This document shows, in pieces, positions 45,613 to 57,549 of a stretch of 64,000 bases of DNA. Made by a program: the position numbers and the translations under genes. Origin of the DNA: Phaffia rhodozyma (lineage: Eukaryota > Basidiomycota > Tremellomycetes > Cystofilobasidiales > Mrakiaceae); the NCBI GenBank assembly GCA_014706385.1, contig JACGZH010000006.1, positions 1,116,001 to 1,180,000 of the forward strand. Reading direction: 5' to 3'. The notes under the pieces were generated by a model. The model had not been told where the DNA came from, did not search any database, and saw only the letters and a program-made list of their open reading frames with translations. The first letter of the stretch is position 1, and every line of letters begins with the position of its first letter.

Positions 45613-47994
45613 TCAACGACCACCGCCACCGCCACCGTATCCACTCCGTTTGACGACTTTGGCAAAAATTCGACCTAGGGAAACCACATTGCCTACTAGA
45701 AACCCAACCACACCTACAAACACCATGACCACCAAACTTGAGAAAGTTGAAAGCATACGACACGCAATATAGATGAGTATCAAATGGTTAAAAATTCTCT
45801 GATAGGACAACAAATGAAGGAGAAACGTACCCTATCTGATGATCGCACACTCCGGGGGCATAGTTTCGTTCTATCGGTTGCGTCAGATGAGTCCACCATT
45901 TCAAATTGGTAGATACGCAAAAGAGCGAAGTTGTGAACAGGTCGGATATCACGAGTGAGAGAAGCGAGGACCACAAAGAGATAATGATGAGCTCGAAAGA
46001 GGTAAAGAGGATCTTGGATGGAAGAGACCACAGCCCCAAAGGCGGTCCAAAGTATTCAACGTAGACCACTAAGACGACGTGAATCAGGGTGATAGGAGAA
46101 TATATGATGGCCACTGCGAAGATTCGTTACAAGAGAAAATGTTAGCATCCAAACAATGTCACATCGTGATGGACAACAGCATAAAAAGAAGAATGAGCAA
46201 AAGAAGAAGGAAGACCAACCAAGGGGACTACTTCCCGTCACACCCGGCAAACCGGCCGCCCGTTCTAATGCCCTAATCTTGATGCCCAACGCGAGGGTGC
46301 AAACCGCGAGTGAAAAATTAAACAATCGGATGACTAGAGGTACCCATGTGTTGTAGAGCACATAATCCTGAATCCTCTCCCACCAGCTTTTGCTATTTGA
46401 TCCTTTAGAACCCCCACTCTCCATATCGGTGCCAGAGAATCTACGAAGTCGTTCTGGAGCTGCATAAGGGCTCGACCAGCCGGGTGTTTTAGAATGATGG
46501 GCAGAATGTAAGAATGGTTGAGGTGTAGGCAGAGCAATCCGAAAGGACGGTTTCGGATCTTTCCTAGATTTATGAGGTGTAACTACTGCGGGGGGGAGGA
46601 GTGGAAGAGGAGAAGATTCATTGCCCTCATCCGGGTTTCTCAGCGGATCTACGTCGTAAGAAGTTATCAAATTGTTGGGCGGCCGATCATTTTCAGGAGA
46701 AGGGACTCCAACCTCTAACCGACCTTCGTTTAAACCCAAATCAATCGAGTCAGAAGTATCTGGAAAGTAGGATTTTGTGCCCCCTCCACCAAACGGTGTA
46801 GCCCATCTAGTATGACTCTTGGTCCGAGACGGATTGAATGGCCACCATTCGCCACGATCTGCTCCGGGAAGCTTGGACGGTGGCGGCAACGGCGATTCGG
46901 GTAGTCCAGCAAGTTCAGCTCCTAGCGATACAGGTCGGCTATGCTTTACTCCAAACATTGCATCATTGAATGTGTTCCGGCGTAGACCCAAAGGCCCTGT
47001 GGAATTACTAGAAAAGACGGGCTCTTCTGAACTGTATCTCTGATTGGTAGTGGAGAGTGGGAACCCAAACAGAGGCGGGACAGAATCTTCTTCTTGGCGT
47101 AAAGCGGTCCTATCCTCGGGCGATAGATTTGAGGACCTCCGAACGAATTCTGCAGAAGAAGAGCGTGAGAGATGGTTGCGAGGAGTTTTAGAAGGTGGTA
47201 AAGATGTGATAGGATAGCGTTTGGAGATGTTGCTGTCTGTTGGCTCGCCAGATGTTGAGAGAGGAACCTGAGGAAGAGGAGTGCTGGATTCCGGGGGTGT
47301 ATCAGGTTCATTATATGCGAATGCTGTTTACATGGCGGCATTCGAGAACAGAATGCATACACCAATCAGCAAATTAAGATAAGACGAACGAGATTAGAAG
47401 CGATGGAGAGTGTTGAAAGAAAAATACGAGTAAAGAAAGAGAAAGAGAGAGAGACGTGGACACCCCAGGGCATGTTTGGCGGACCAAACACGAAGCTTGC
47501 TCCAAAGAACAGAGAGCCAGGCTGAGATGAACATAATCAGGATGGCGCATATCGACGAATCGGTTTGATGAACCAGTTCACTGCCAAGTGACAATAAAGT
47601 ACGTGACACATCCTCGAGTAGAAGAAGAAAGAAATCGAACAAAGAAAACAGAAAAAAAAGAAAGAGACGACAAATTAGAAGAGCAAGAGAGAACGATATA
47701 CTTACGCGGCCGAGTCTTCACCCTTCGCCTGCCAGCACCCTCTTGACTCCGTTTCCATGTGCTCGGACCTGCCTTCGGTATAGAATTTCGTTTCTTGAGA
47801 CTAAATGAGGTGCTACCAGACTTTGACCGAAGAAGCTGAGTAGACGACCTGCTGGCTGAGGTAGATAAATTCGAAAGTTGATCTGTCGACCGCTGTGCAG
47901 GTGATGACTTTGGAGAAGGCGGATTGGCCAACGTTGCTGTTGACGAAGGATCTAAGGATGAGCTTGGTGAAGACTGTTTAGGGGTAAAGCCCAT
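45613..47994 (-). CDS. SRF1: Srf1-like membrane protein (regulator of phospholipase D family)
   Basis: In yeast Srf1 is a multi-pass protein that regulates phospholipase D Spo14. Proposed exons (5' to 3'): 47994-47706, 47323-46232, 46113-45831, 45736-45613; about 595 residues. The N-terminal 400 residues are Ser/Pro-rich and probably disordered. The family core is SWWERIQDYVLYNTWVPLVI followed by RLFNFSLAVCTLALGIKIR (TM), then IIYSPITLIHVVLVVYVEYF (TM), GPPLGLWSLPSKILFTSFEL, ISLWSSLLSLVISDLFTT (TM) and LVVMVFVGVVGFLVGNVVSL (TM). The C-terminus is a Gly-rich tail. The 382-nt gap between 47706 and 47323 is several times longer than other introns in the window and may hide another exon. Function in basidiomycetes is inferred from the family. 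Confidence 0.8.
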
Positions 47995-48505
47995 AAGTAA
48001 TCGGGAGACGAATGAAGTCGAGACTGAGAGGGAGTGACGACGATCAGAAGGGCTTGTGAGGTAGAGAGAAAGAGAGCAGGGGAGAAGAAACCCAAAGAGG
48101 CTATGATGGTAAAAGTAGAGTGTTGGTCAGATCTAGCCGGTATTTTGGGAGGTGAGAGAGCCGGCCGATAAATATACAGATTAAGTAAGCAGGATTTTCG
48201 GCCATCTCCTCCGGCCGGGCTGTGCGGAAGTCACTCGATTACCTCAGTAATCATGTGTACCCTTAATCAACAAATTTCACCTTAGACAGCTCAAATCACC
48301 TTCATTCAAATATAGTGACGATCAATACCTTGCGTCCTCCATTCATTTAACAAACACACACAATACCTTCTCTTTCTTTCTCTCTCTCACAGATATCTTA
48401 CTTTCTCTCTCTGTCTTTCCTTGTGCTTCTTGGCCAGAGACTCGATCCCTGTCTGTTGATATTCCTCTCTGATCCCGTTCGATCGAAAAAGTACAAGTAG
48501 GAGCC
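47995..48505. promoter_or_regulatory. Divergent promoter, SRF1-like / small membrane-anchored gene
   Basis: 511 bp between start codons on opposite strands. A CT-rich leader (48350-48480) precedes the plus-strand gene. No named motif recognised. Confidence 0.4.
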
Positions 48506-49470
48506 ATGTCTAGCTCAGTCTCGATGTATGTCAAACTCTTTCTGTCTTTCCTTGGCCTGCTCACCTGGTCAGATCTGTCCCAGCTTCTGTTTGGGCTATG
48601 TTGCTTACTCAACCTCCCCTCCTTTCATCACTTAGCCCGGCCACGGCTGCTGTGGGAGGTCTCTCAATCACTGTACGTGTGAAAGTTCTTCTTTGATATC
48701 GACCGATGCACGAACAGACAGGGCACTGTTCCTTCTCTGCCCTCGTTATATATTTCTGACATCGCCCTTGATATGTCTCTGTGCAACCTTTCCTAGATGC
48801 CGGCCACAAATGCAGCTGCAACGTACTACAAGATTGCAGATAACAACTTTGTGACCTGGGGTTGGAATATGACTTCTGTCTACGTAAGTCGAACATCGAT
48901 CTCCTTGTCTCCACCAGTTTTGCATATTGAAAATCAAAAGGACTGACCACTTGATGCTGGATCCTAAATCTTGCTTTCAGAACACACCGACATCTCTTAC
49001 CGTCGCTGCTATCGGAAAAAACGGAAATACATACACTATCTCCACAATTCCCGGTACGGCCACCAACTTTGTTTGGTCGCCATATAGCATCGAACAAACC
49101 AACTCTGTTCCCTGGGCGGTGACATCTTATACGGCAAAAATCTGGGATGATCGTGGTCCGACGGCTACAGCGGAAGGAGGTAAAATGAGCGTCAATAGTG
49201 GAATTACCTTTGCTCTATACAGGCCTCAGACTTACACAAGTTTATCAAGTGAGTATCTCCCTGATTCTTGTTGTTTGCATGAACTTGCTGACCCTTTTTG
49301 GCGTTACCCTCATTCTCCAACCTACAGATGGTTGGACCTGCGCTAGTTGCTCGTCCGCGCGTGAATTACTCTCCCAACCTGGTTTCTGCATGCTCTTCAT
49401 GACTATTCTCACTATCTTCATCAGTGGGTGGGGTATTCTTGGTGGAGTAGGCAGACGCACGAGGGTTTGA
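48506..49470 (+). CDS. Small surface-type protein with C-terminal membrane anchor, unknown function
   Basis: Exons 48506-48525, 48636-48672, 48797-48883, 48981-49248, 49328-49470; 184 residues. The core (YKIADNNFVTWGWNMTSVYN, TSLTVAAIGKNGNTYTIST, NFVWSPYSIEQTN, YTAKIWDDRGPT and GITFALYRPQTYTSL) reads like an extracellular beta-sandwich and resembles an uncharacterised fungal family I know as DUF7137; that name is from memory and unverified. A single hydrophobic segment (PGFCMLFMTILTIFISGWGI) near the end, followed by a basic tail, suggests C-terminal anchoring. N-x-S/T sites (NMT, NTPT) are present. Oddly, the predicted N-terminus (MSSSVSIPATAAVGG) is not a convincing signal peptide, so an upstream exon may be missing. 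Codon phases across all four introns agree. Confidence 0.75.
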
Positions 49471-50201
49471 GACTAGAGTCTTCAGGAATCTCTCATTTGT
49501 CCTTCATCCTTTGAAACTTTTGATCTAGCGCTGTCCATTGGCATATTTCGTTTTACTTTCTCTTCTTCGTAAATCCCATCATTTAACTCATCCTTTCTTC
49601 TATCTCGACTATTCTTTGTTTTTTTCTTCTATCTATCGGACACTCTATACCTTATTCAGCACTTTCTTTCCTCGTCATCTCGATCAATTCAATCATCCTA
49701 CTGTCCGCCTCGGATTGTTTCTATTCAAACCAAACCCTGTCTTCCCCTTGCTCATTTCTCTTGAATTCAAATTTGAATCTCGATCAGAAGACACTTCACC
49801 TTCATTGTTGTTTATCTTGTTTGTAAGACTGTTTGGACTTTCTATTTCCCATCTTCACCTTTTCTTTTCGAAACGTCCTTTGATGATATCATATGCATAT
49901 ACCCACAAACGTAAAATGATTGAATGTCAGAGAGAAAGACATAACATTCAGTTTATCGTAAAAACGTGCGCGATTATGATCGTAGTGATTAGAAGTAGGA
50001 CAAGATTATGATACTTGATCAATCAACTAAAGAAGAAGACTGTGACTAAGAAAAGAAAAAGAAAAAGAGCAAAATCAAACAGAAAACTATGAAAACCTAG
50101 AAGAGGAACATGTACGGAAGAAATGTCAGAGGGAAAGGAGTTCCAATAGAAGAGGAAGAAAGCTAAGAAGGAAGAAAAAAGCAAAGCGAAGACAAGTGCC
50201 A
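49471..50201. other. Convergent intergenic region
   Basis: 731 bp between converging genes; T-rich on the plus strand to about 49870, then A/G-rich. It should contain two 3' UTRs. No coding exon seen. Confidence 0.5.
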
Positions 50202-53200
50202 TCATCTCCGTCTATCCTTACCGAACCTACCACCACCACCACCCATATGTTCATCTAACGATCCCGAACCCGAACCTACACTCTCAAAACTTCTCACCAG
50301 AGCCGATACTCTGGGTGGAGAACTCTCAAAGCTCGATCTCGGTCTGACTGGTAAATCGTTTGCTTTTCCTCTCGCCCCCACTCCAGTCATTGAGTTTGAG
50401 GTTGGAATTGAGATTGGAGTCGGGATCGAGATGGGGACAGGTCTGGAGGATAAAGACACTATGGAAGAGGATGATCGGTCGGAAGGAGCCTGTCGACGAG
50501 AGACGATTGGTGATCGAGTAGGTCTCGTGTCTGAAAGTGTCGATCGAGGAGGTAGATGCGCTATAGAGAGGGGTCGAGGTTGGATCCTCGATGAATGTTG
50601 GGATATAGGCGTCTTCTGGATGTTCGACCGAAAGGACGACGAAGAAGACGAGGATAAGGATGAGGCGATGGAGGTGTTGGGGGCAGACATCGAAGGTGAG
50701 ATCCGGGGTGGAGCGCGAGTGAGCTGGCTTGAGTGTGATGCCGTCGGATCAGGTCTTTGTCGTCGTTGTTGTCGATGTGCAGAGATAGTGTGATGTTCAA
50801 CTTGTTTTGGCGCACTCTCGGGAAAGCTAGGAGAGATAATGACTGGCGAATTGGGCCGAGGACCTACTAGCTGACGTCCGGAATATGCTGATACAACAGT
50901 ATGCGCATCCCTATCCCTAGCACGTTCTGCTTTAGACGAAGACCGATCAGACAACACAACCTCTTCCAGCTGAGCGGCGCTGGCTTTCCACTTCTTCGTG
51001 AAAAACCCAAAGATCTTGTTGGTCAATGACAAAGAAGGTTTTGAGACAAGCTCTGAAGGCATCGATTGGCTTTTCCGAAGGGGACTTGAACGATGATTTG
51101 CTCGGGCGAACGAAGAGCTTGAAGCTTTGTTTGGTAATATCAAAGATCTGCTTGGGTTCATCGAAGAACGTCGACGACGGGAAGGAGGGTTAGCCGCTTC
51201 GGCTCGCCGCCGAGTTTGTATAGAATTGACCCTCAGAATGAGCTTTTGGCTGATAAACAAAGTTAAACGTAGACAGGAGGAGGAGAGATGATCAGTCAAC
51301 GGAAACACAGAATCCATATCAGAGCGAGTGCTCGACGTACCGGTCCCATTCATCCACTAAGTCTTTCTCATTGAGCGCCATCTCTTCGATAAATCGAGCG
51401 ACCACTTTTTCTGGATTTACATCCGCATTCTTTTTGCCGCCTTCGGCATCCAAACAGTTCATTAAACGCCTCCAATCTCTCGGACCCCAGACATGATCCG
51501 CAAGACTGCGTTCCTGAATCTTTGCGCGTCTATCAGCGAGCTCTTTGAGGGATGAATGCGAGTTGAAGCTACCAGGGATTGAAAGCTCTTGTATTCGGTC
51601 TCTGAGCGTCTCATCATCGGAAGATTCAGCATCGGCAGCAATTTCTTGTTCAGCCTCCATAAGGAGTTCTGGGGCAGACATTATCGACATATTAGCATGA
51701 GATGCAACTGATTGGTTGAATTGAGAACGGATGGAAGTGTTGAGGTTTGATTGGCTGCGGATGGATACGGCTGAGGCCACAGTATTGTCGGGATTGAGTG
51801 GTATAAGCTCGGTCTCGACATAGTCATGGAACTATAGAAACGTGCATCAACAAGGAAAGTGAGCAGAAAATTAGCGCTAATCAAACAACTGAAGGAAGCT
51901 CACCAGCTTGAGAAAAGCAGTCGCCCGAGCAGCCTCTTTGGGGTTGTTACTGGTGATCTTGATGTACGTTTCGAGCTCATCACCTTCCTTTTCACCTTCA
52001 TGCCCAAGGCTAACATCAATCTGACTAGACATATCTGATACACTTGCGTTGTGTTGAGGTTGCGAGGAAACAGTACGTTGACGAGCCGTCCAAGAAGGCA
52101 TGATCTTGCTTGGTGCTTGAGATGCAGCATTGTTTCTTGATGACGAAGAGTGATTGAGAAAAGAAGGAACTGAAGGGGAAGGAGAAGGTGCGTTGGAAGG
52201 AGTTTGATGGGATTTCGTTGTTGAAGAATCAAAAGTCGAAGGTCTGATAGAGGCAGATGGCATGACAGGACCGGCGAATGTCGGAGCGACAGAACGAGTC
52301 GGCGGAGCAACGGTGACAGAGGGAATGGGAGAATTACGTGCTTTCAGCTGAGGTGCTCGAGAGGTTGCCAGATTAGGTAAAGCTGAAGGTTGACCAAGTC
52401 GGACTGGAGCTGACAGAGACATGGGTGCTTTGATCCGAGAAGATTGCAAAGAAATGAGAGACTGCAAACGTTCAGGTTCTTTCGGAAAATGTAGGCCACC
52501 TCTCAACGGCTTGGCGATTCGGGAAGTTCCACGTAAGGGGGCTGATGGGATAGACGGAAGGAAAGTAACGGAGGGAACAGCAGGCCGAGCCACCGTATCG
52601 GACAGTGTAGGTTGAGCAGGAGGGGGTGTGGACATGGCGACCTGACCACCAGCATGTCTTTTCCGGAAAAGCTCATTGATACCAGACAGCTTTTCTGAAG
52701 AGATCTTATTCGGTAACGGCGGTCGAATGGATGCGTCAGGAGAATCTGTTCGGAAGGTATCTTCTTGGATGGAGCGCTCTTGAATGATGTTTTCGATCTG
52801 GTCGTCCAAAGACTCATCAGAAATGTCGTTCAACTCCACAACGAAGTCCTGTGTCTTTCCAAGGAATGAGAAGTTTTGAGTCTCGGATACTGTATCGGAA
52901 GATACAGAGGAATCTGTAGATGGACTAGGCGATGGGGGGATGATTCGCGACCAGGATTTAGAAGCAGGTTGTGGCGAAGGTTGTTGGGCGACAAGAGCAG
53001 GTGTCGAGTGTATTTCTTCGAGTGCCTCAGCTGGAGGGGCAAGATCCACATGCAGAACTTTCATCAGCGCATCATTTGAATCAAGTGTTCTCTCAAAATA
53101 ACACACATGAAACTCACTCTGACGAATCGACTTCTCCTGCTTACTTGTTTCAATTGAGTCTGCGCTAGCCTCAACAGCATCCTCCTCCATAACTTCATCT

Positions 53201-56200
53201 CCTTCGAACCCTTCTATGAACTTTTCGAGTCCAGAAGGCTCTTCTTCGCCGAAATCAAAGGTATCATCAAAGACACCGTAACCTTCTTCCCCGATAGCTT
53301 GCATCTCTTCAGCTAGAGACTGTCGCCTCTTAGATTTGACGGCTATGAAAGACTCTTCCGGCGATGTCGTCATTTTTTCGTCCCTGATATCTTCGACACC
53401 GTCCTCATCAACCATATCAGTGTCGATTGTGGCTTCCTTGATCTCCTCGGACCCGAAATTCTGATCTTGGTCTACATCTCGGACACCTCCCTTCATCGCC
53501 ACTCCCTCTTTGGAACTTAGCTGTTCTGAATCCCTCTCTTTATGATTTGAAGAACGGACAAGAGTAACATCCAGAAGAGCATCAGTGGAACGTTCGATGG
53601 TTGAAACAAGCAGAGGAGATTCTAAAGGAGGATTGATGTGTATATCCTGTGAAGGTGGAGGTGAGAGAGATGGAGTAGTCGTTGAAGAAATTGCAGGCAA
53701 GGGGTATGGTTCGGGAGCAAGAGGGTGAGAGGACGTTTGCCACGCTGGGTTCGAAGAAAATATTGGTTGGTTGAATGAAGGTGATGCGGCAGTTATCTGA
53801 GGAGGGGGATTATCAGAAGCGGGATCGTTTGGGTTAAGAAACGCGAGGTAGTGATCGCCTTGATTGGTTCGATCCGTCTTCGAGAACAGTATAGGTTCGG
53901 AGCGTGCTGACTCAATCTCAAAAGATGGCTGGTCTACTTGAGGCTGAAGATCCACAAAAGTCTTCTCTCGCTCCAAACCTTCAGATGCAGGCTCCTGTCG
54001 AGGTACTAGCGATTCCTTACCATCGCTTATGTCCCTTCTTGGTTGTTCCTCCATTGCTTGGCTCTCTTCTGCGAAGATTGACTCCTCTCGGAAGAGAACT
54101 TCCTTTGATTCTGGTTCGTCGCTTGGAACCGCTAGATCAGGGTGCGAACAATCAGTCTCCGTTATGAGAACCACATCGGTTTGAATGCTGGCCTTGACAA
54201 AAGATCCAAAAATCTCCTGACTATCAACCGAATGATCCAAGATCCTTTCATCCGCTGACACTGGAAGGTTTTCCAAAGCGCCATGCGAAGATTTTGGTGG
54301 AACTACCACATCAAACCCCTCCGCCTGAATCGTTTCTGGGACCTCGTATGACTCCTTCTCCCTGTGTTGCTCCCCGTCCATCCCGCTTCCGACTACAATC
54401 TTTTCATTGCTCTTCACTTCCTCTTCGACATCTATCTGCTCAATCTGAGTGTCGGCGTGATGGCTCAGTACCACCGTATCATCATCCGTGCCCCCTGCCT
54501 CCACTTCGACTTCTACGTCATCGCTATCTGGGGACAGACTACTTCGAATCTTTCTTGCCCACTCGGAAACCCCTACATCCTCCTCATTCTCCGTTTCATC
54601 TCCCCTCTTCGTCTCCCACTGTTTGTTAAGCTTCTCAAAAACACGATCCACGCTATCTTTTCTCGATAAGCCTATACCGATGATCTTTTGGTCATCCTCC
54701 GAGCTACCAGAATATGAATCAGGTGTACCTGGAGGGTGGAAGACGTATGGCGAGAGAATAGGAGCTGGTGTGTGGTCCAAATTGATTGATTTCCTATCAA
54801 GGAAGGGTGTACTAGTTGGTGGACCATGCTGCAGAGCAATGGGAAGAGGATTAGGAAGGGGTGAAAGCGCTGGCTGGGGTGTAACAGACTCGGCAACAGG
54901 TTCTGAATATGGCGTAGGAGAGCGCAAGACGGGAGTTTTGGAAGTTCTTGAGCGAACAGAGGAGTTGGAAGAAACCGGTTCGGCATTTGATATTGATCCC
55001 CCTGATGATTTGAAAGGAAGAACGCTAGATCTTAAGTTGTCTTCCTCAAGATTTGAGGCGTGGTTATCAGGTGAGCTTGGTCCTGGAGTGGGGGTCTGGG
55101 ACGACCTCGAATGGGCAGCTGAGAAGGGAGAGTAAGAGATCGTGCGAGTGACAGTAGGGGATCGAGATGAACCAGGTGGAGGAATGCTAAACCCCAAAAT
55201 ATTCTCCGCATCATCATCTAAAGAAAACGTATTGGGCAAAGGAGGCGAGAAGAAGGACCTCGGAACAGATAGTTCTTCAGTGCGTTTACGACTGGTCTGA
55301 GCAGATGAAGGCGGCACTGGTTTGTGCCAGGTATTTTGAGATGCGTACGGAGACAAGGTTGTAGGGAACGGAGGGTCTCGCAGACCAGGGATGAGCCCAT
55401 TCGTAAATTCATTGAATGATCTCGACTTGGACCCAGGGACGTAAGATATGTCAGGGTTTTGGTCTCCTTCACTTTCGCTCTCTTCTTGGTGACTTGAGGC
55501 ATCTGACGAAGGATGATCTGCGACGCCAAGATCCATCTCGAATCCAGGGTTTTCCCAATCATCCTCGGTCTTGACTATGTCCTCATCTGTATCCAACATA
55601 GCCAGTGTCCTTCCTTTTCTTCCAGAAACAGGATTTAGTACAAGCGCATCGTCTTGGTCAACCTCCTCACCGTTTGAAGAGTCGTAAGTTGCCTCTTGAA
55701 AATCATCTAGCACAGGAGGCTGACTTAAAATATCACTCCGGTTTCCAACTAATAGAATGGGGTCATCACCAGGACTAGGAGGTGGTAACGGAGGATCCGG
55801 ATCCATCGACGTCCCCTTGGGGACAAAATCTGGAATCACGAACATGGGTGCTCTCAGAGGCTTTCCATTCACATGAGGGGTTGATCGGCGTCTCCTTCCA
55901 GCGGTTGCAGATGTATTCGCGGATGAAGTTGGATAGGATAGAGACTTGGAAAGAGGGTCGAGCTTCCTTCGATTCGAAGAGATTGTCGGCTTTTCTGTTC
56001 GTGGGGCTGCGTTGCGCCTGGCATGGGTAGAAAGCGACGGTTGAGGTGTAGAGAATGCGCCTGGTGGAGGATGAGACCGTCTCGTTTGCTTTTTGGATCG
56101 AGTATTTGGAGAAGTCATGTTGTATTCAGGTTGTTGCGATGCACTGCTTCTCTTTCGTACCCTGGAAGACTTCAAAGGAGAACCAGTAGGGAGATACGAG

Positions 56201-56964
56201 GTTGGAAAGTATGAAGCAGGAGGTGCAGCCGACGGCGTAGTTGATTGATAAGGGGAATCGGATTCTTCATCATCGAAGAACGTTTTTGCTGAGTAGCGTG
56301 GTTTGGAGGGACCGGCATGATGATTTGGTGTGGATGCTTGTGTTTCAGATACTGCTCTTCTCATTAGAGACGGATGTATCGGGGATTGTGGAACCTCTGA
56401 CTAAACAAGGATAATGGGCCGAAATCAAGTTCAGAACGAGCCTATACAGCCAATCATTCAGAATAATTACTTGATTCAACATACGTTCCCCCTATCCATG
56501 AAATTGAATCCTGTGGAATGTTTAATGTAAGGATCAATCCCTTCACCCTCGGCTTCTTGACTACTTGGGGGTGTCAATAACTTTGAGTTTCGTGAATCTG
56601 AATCAGGGGACCTTATAGATTTCTCAACTATAACTGCATCCGTTGCTGATGGCCTAAAGAGGAGCGAACGGAATGGGGTCGAGTGTGTGAAGTATGATCA
56701 ATGCCAACACACTCTTATACATCGATATCTGTGTTAGCCGACTAACCTAGGTTTCATGGAGTTTCTGAGGGTTGAACCCCTCGACACGACAGCATTATGA
56801 AAGCCAAACGGACCTCCTCTTCTCAGCCCAGAGACCCCTGCTCGATCTACGGGTGCCGGTTTAGCCTGATTCGAAGAAGTTGATGAAGAGGATGACTGAG
56901 AAAGAAGTATCCGGGGAACGATAGGAGACTCATACGCTCTGGGTGGATTGACCTCTCGAGGCAT
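50202..56964 (-). CDS. Very large (2140-residue) protein of unknown function
   Basis: Exons (5' to 3'): 56964-56747, 56653-56485, 56400-51904, 51831-51341, 51249-50202; phases agree throughout and the 4.5-kb third exon is uninterrupted. Residues 1-1600 are low-complexity, rich in Ser, Pro, Asp and Glu, with many S/TP sites (possible CDK targets) and acidic patches. A more globular-looking segment spans about 1605-1800: KEAARATAFLKL, DYVETELIPLNPDN, ETLRDRIQELSIPGSF, LKELADRRAKIQERSL, HVWGPRDWRRLMNCL and EKVVARFIEEMALNEKD, then KLILRVNSIQTRRR. Residues 1800-2140 are basic, Ser/Arg/Pro-rich, ending in a Gly run and KDRRR. No enzyme motif, membrane segment or named domain was recognised. The layout (disordered body, compact conserved-looking module, basic tail) suggests a nuclear scaffold or cell-cycle protein, but this is inference. 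Confidence 0.8.
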
Positions 56965-57549
56965 CTGTCGAGTCTAATCACCGAGAACAGAACGAAGAGG
57001 AGGGAATCCAGCTCAAGGGAATTTCTAGCTTAGAGAGAACTTGTTGTCTAGAACAGATCTTTTGCTAGAAGAGACGGCAGACTTGAGAGGATGACCGGGA
57101 TGAAGAGAAGATCGTTTGGAGTTGGAAGCTGGTACATATATCCAAAACAAGATAAAATCCGACGCGTCCACTTACGCGTCGATCTTCAATCTATATCTAA
57201 AGGTCACGTTTTCTCAAGTCTTGAGATTTATATCCAAAAAGTACCTTCATCGATCGAAGAGACGTTGGTAACAGAAGCGAGGCAAATATAAAGAGCCGAG
57301 ATAGATATTAAGCAGAGTATAGAGATATGGAAGAAGAGCAGTAAAAGCAGAGTCTTGATGTGAACGCAGAGACACGATATACGAATGAGGAGGTTTTCAT
57401 CCTGAGCAGCAAAACGAGATAAGACAAGATCGATTGACAAGACAAAGTATAGAATGATAGATAGGCAAAGCAGTAAAAAACACGATGACTCTTAAATTCC
57501 TTATTGCTCGACCCCCATCCTTGAGCCTACCTCACTAGAGTTCTCAAGG
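56965..57549. other. Promoter region of the 2140-residue protein gene
   Basis: 585 bp between two minus-strand genes; contains the ACGCGT inverted pair described separately and the 3' flank of the gene to the right. No coding exon seen. Confidence 0.5.
57160..57181. promoter_or_regulatory. Inverted pair of ACGCGT (MCB-type) boxes
   Basis: CGACGCGT (57160-57167) and ACGCGTCG (57174-57181) form a perfect 8-bp inverted repeat with a 6-bp spacer, 196-217 bp upstream of the large-protein ATG. ACGCGT is the site of MBF-type G1/S transcription factors in fungi. Confidence 0.5.
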
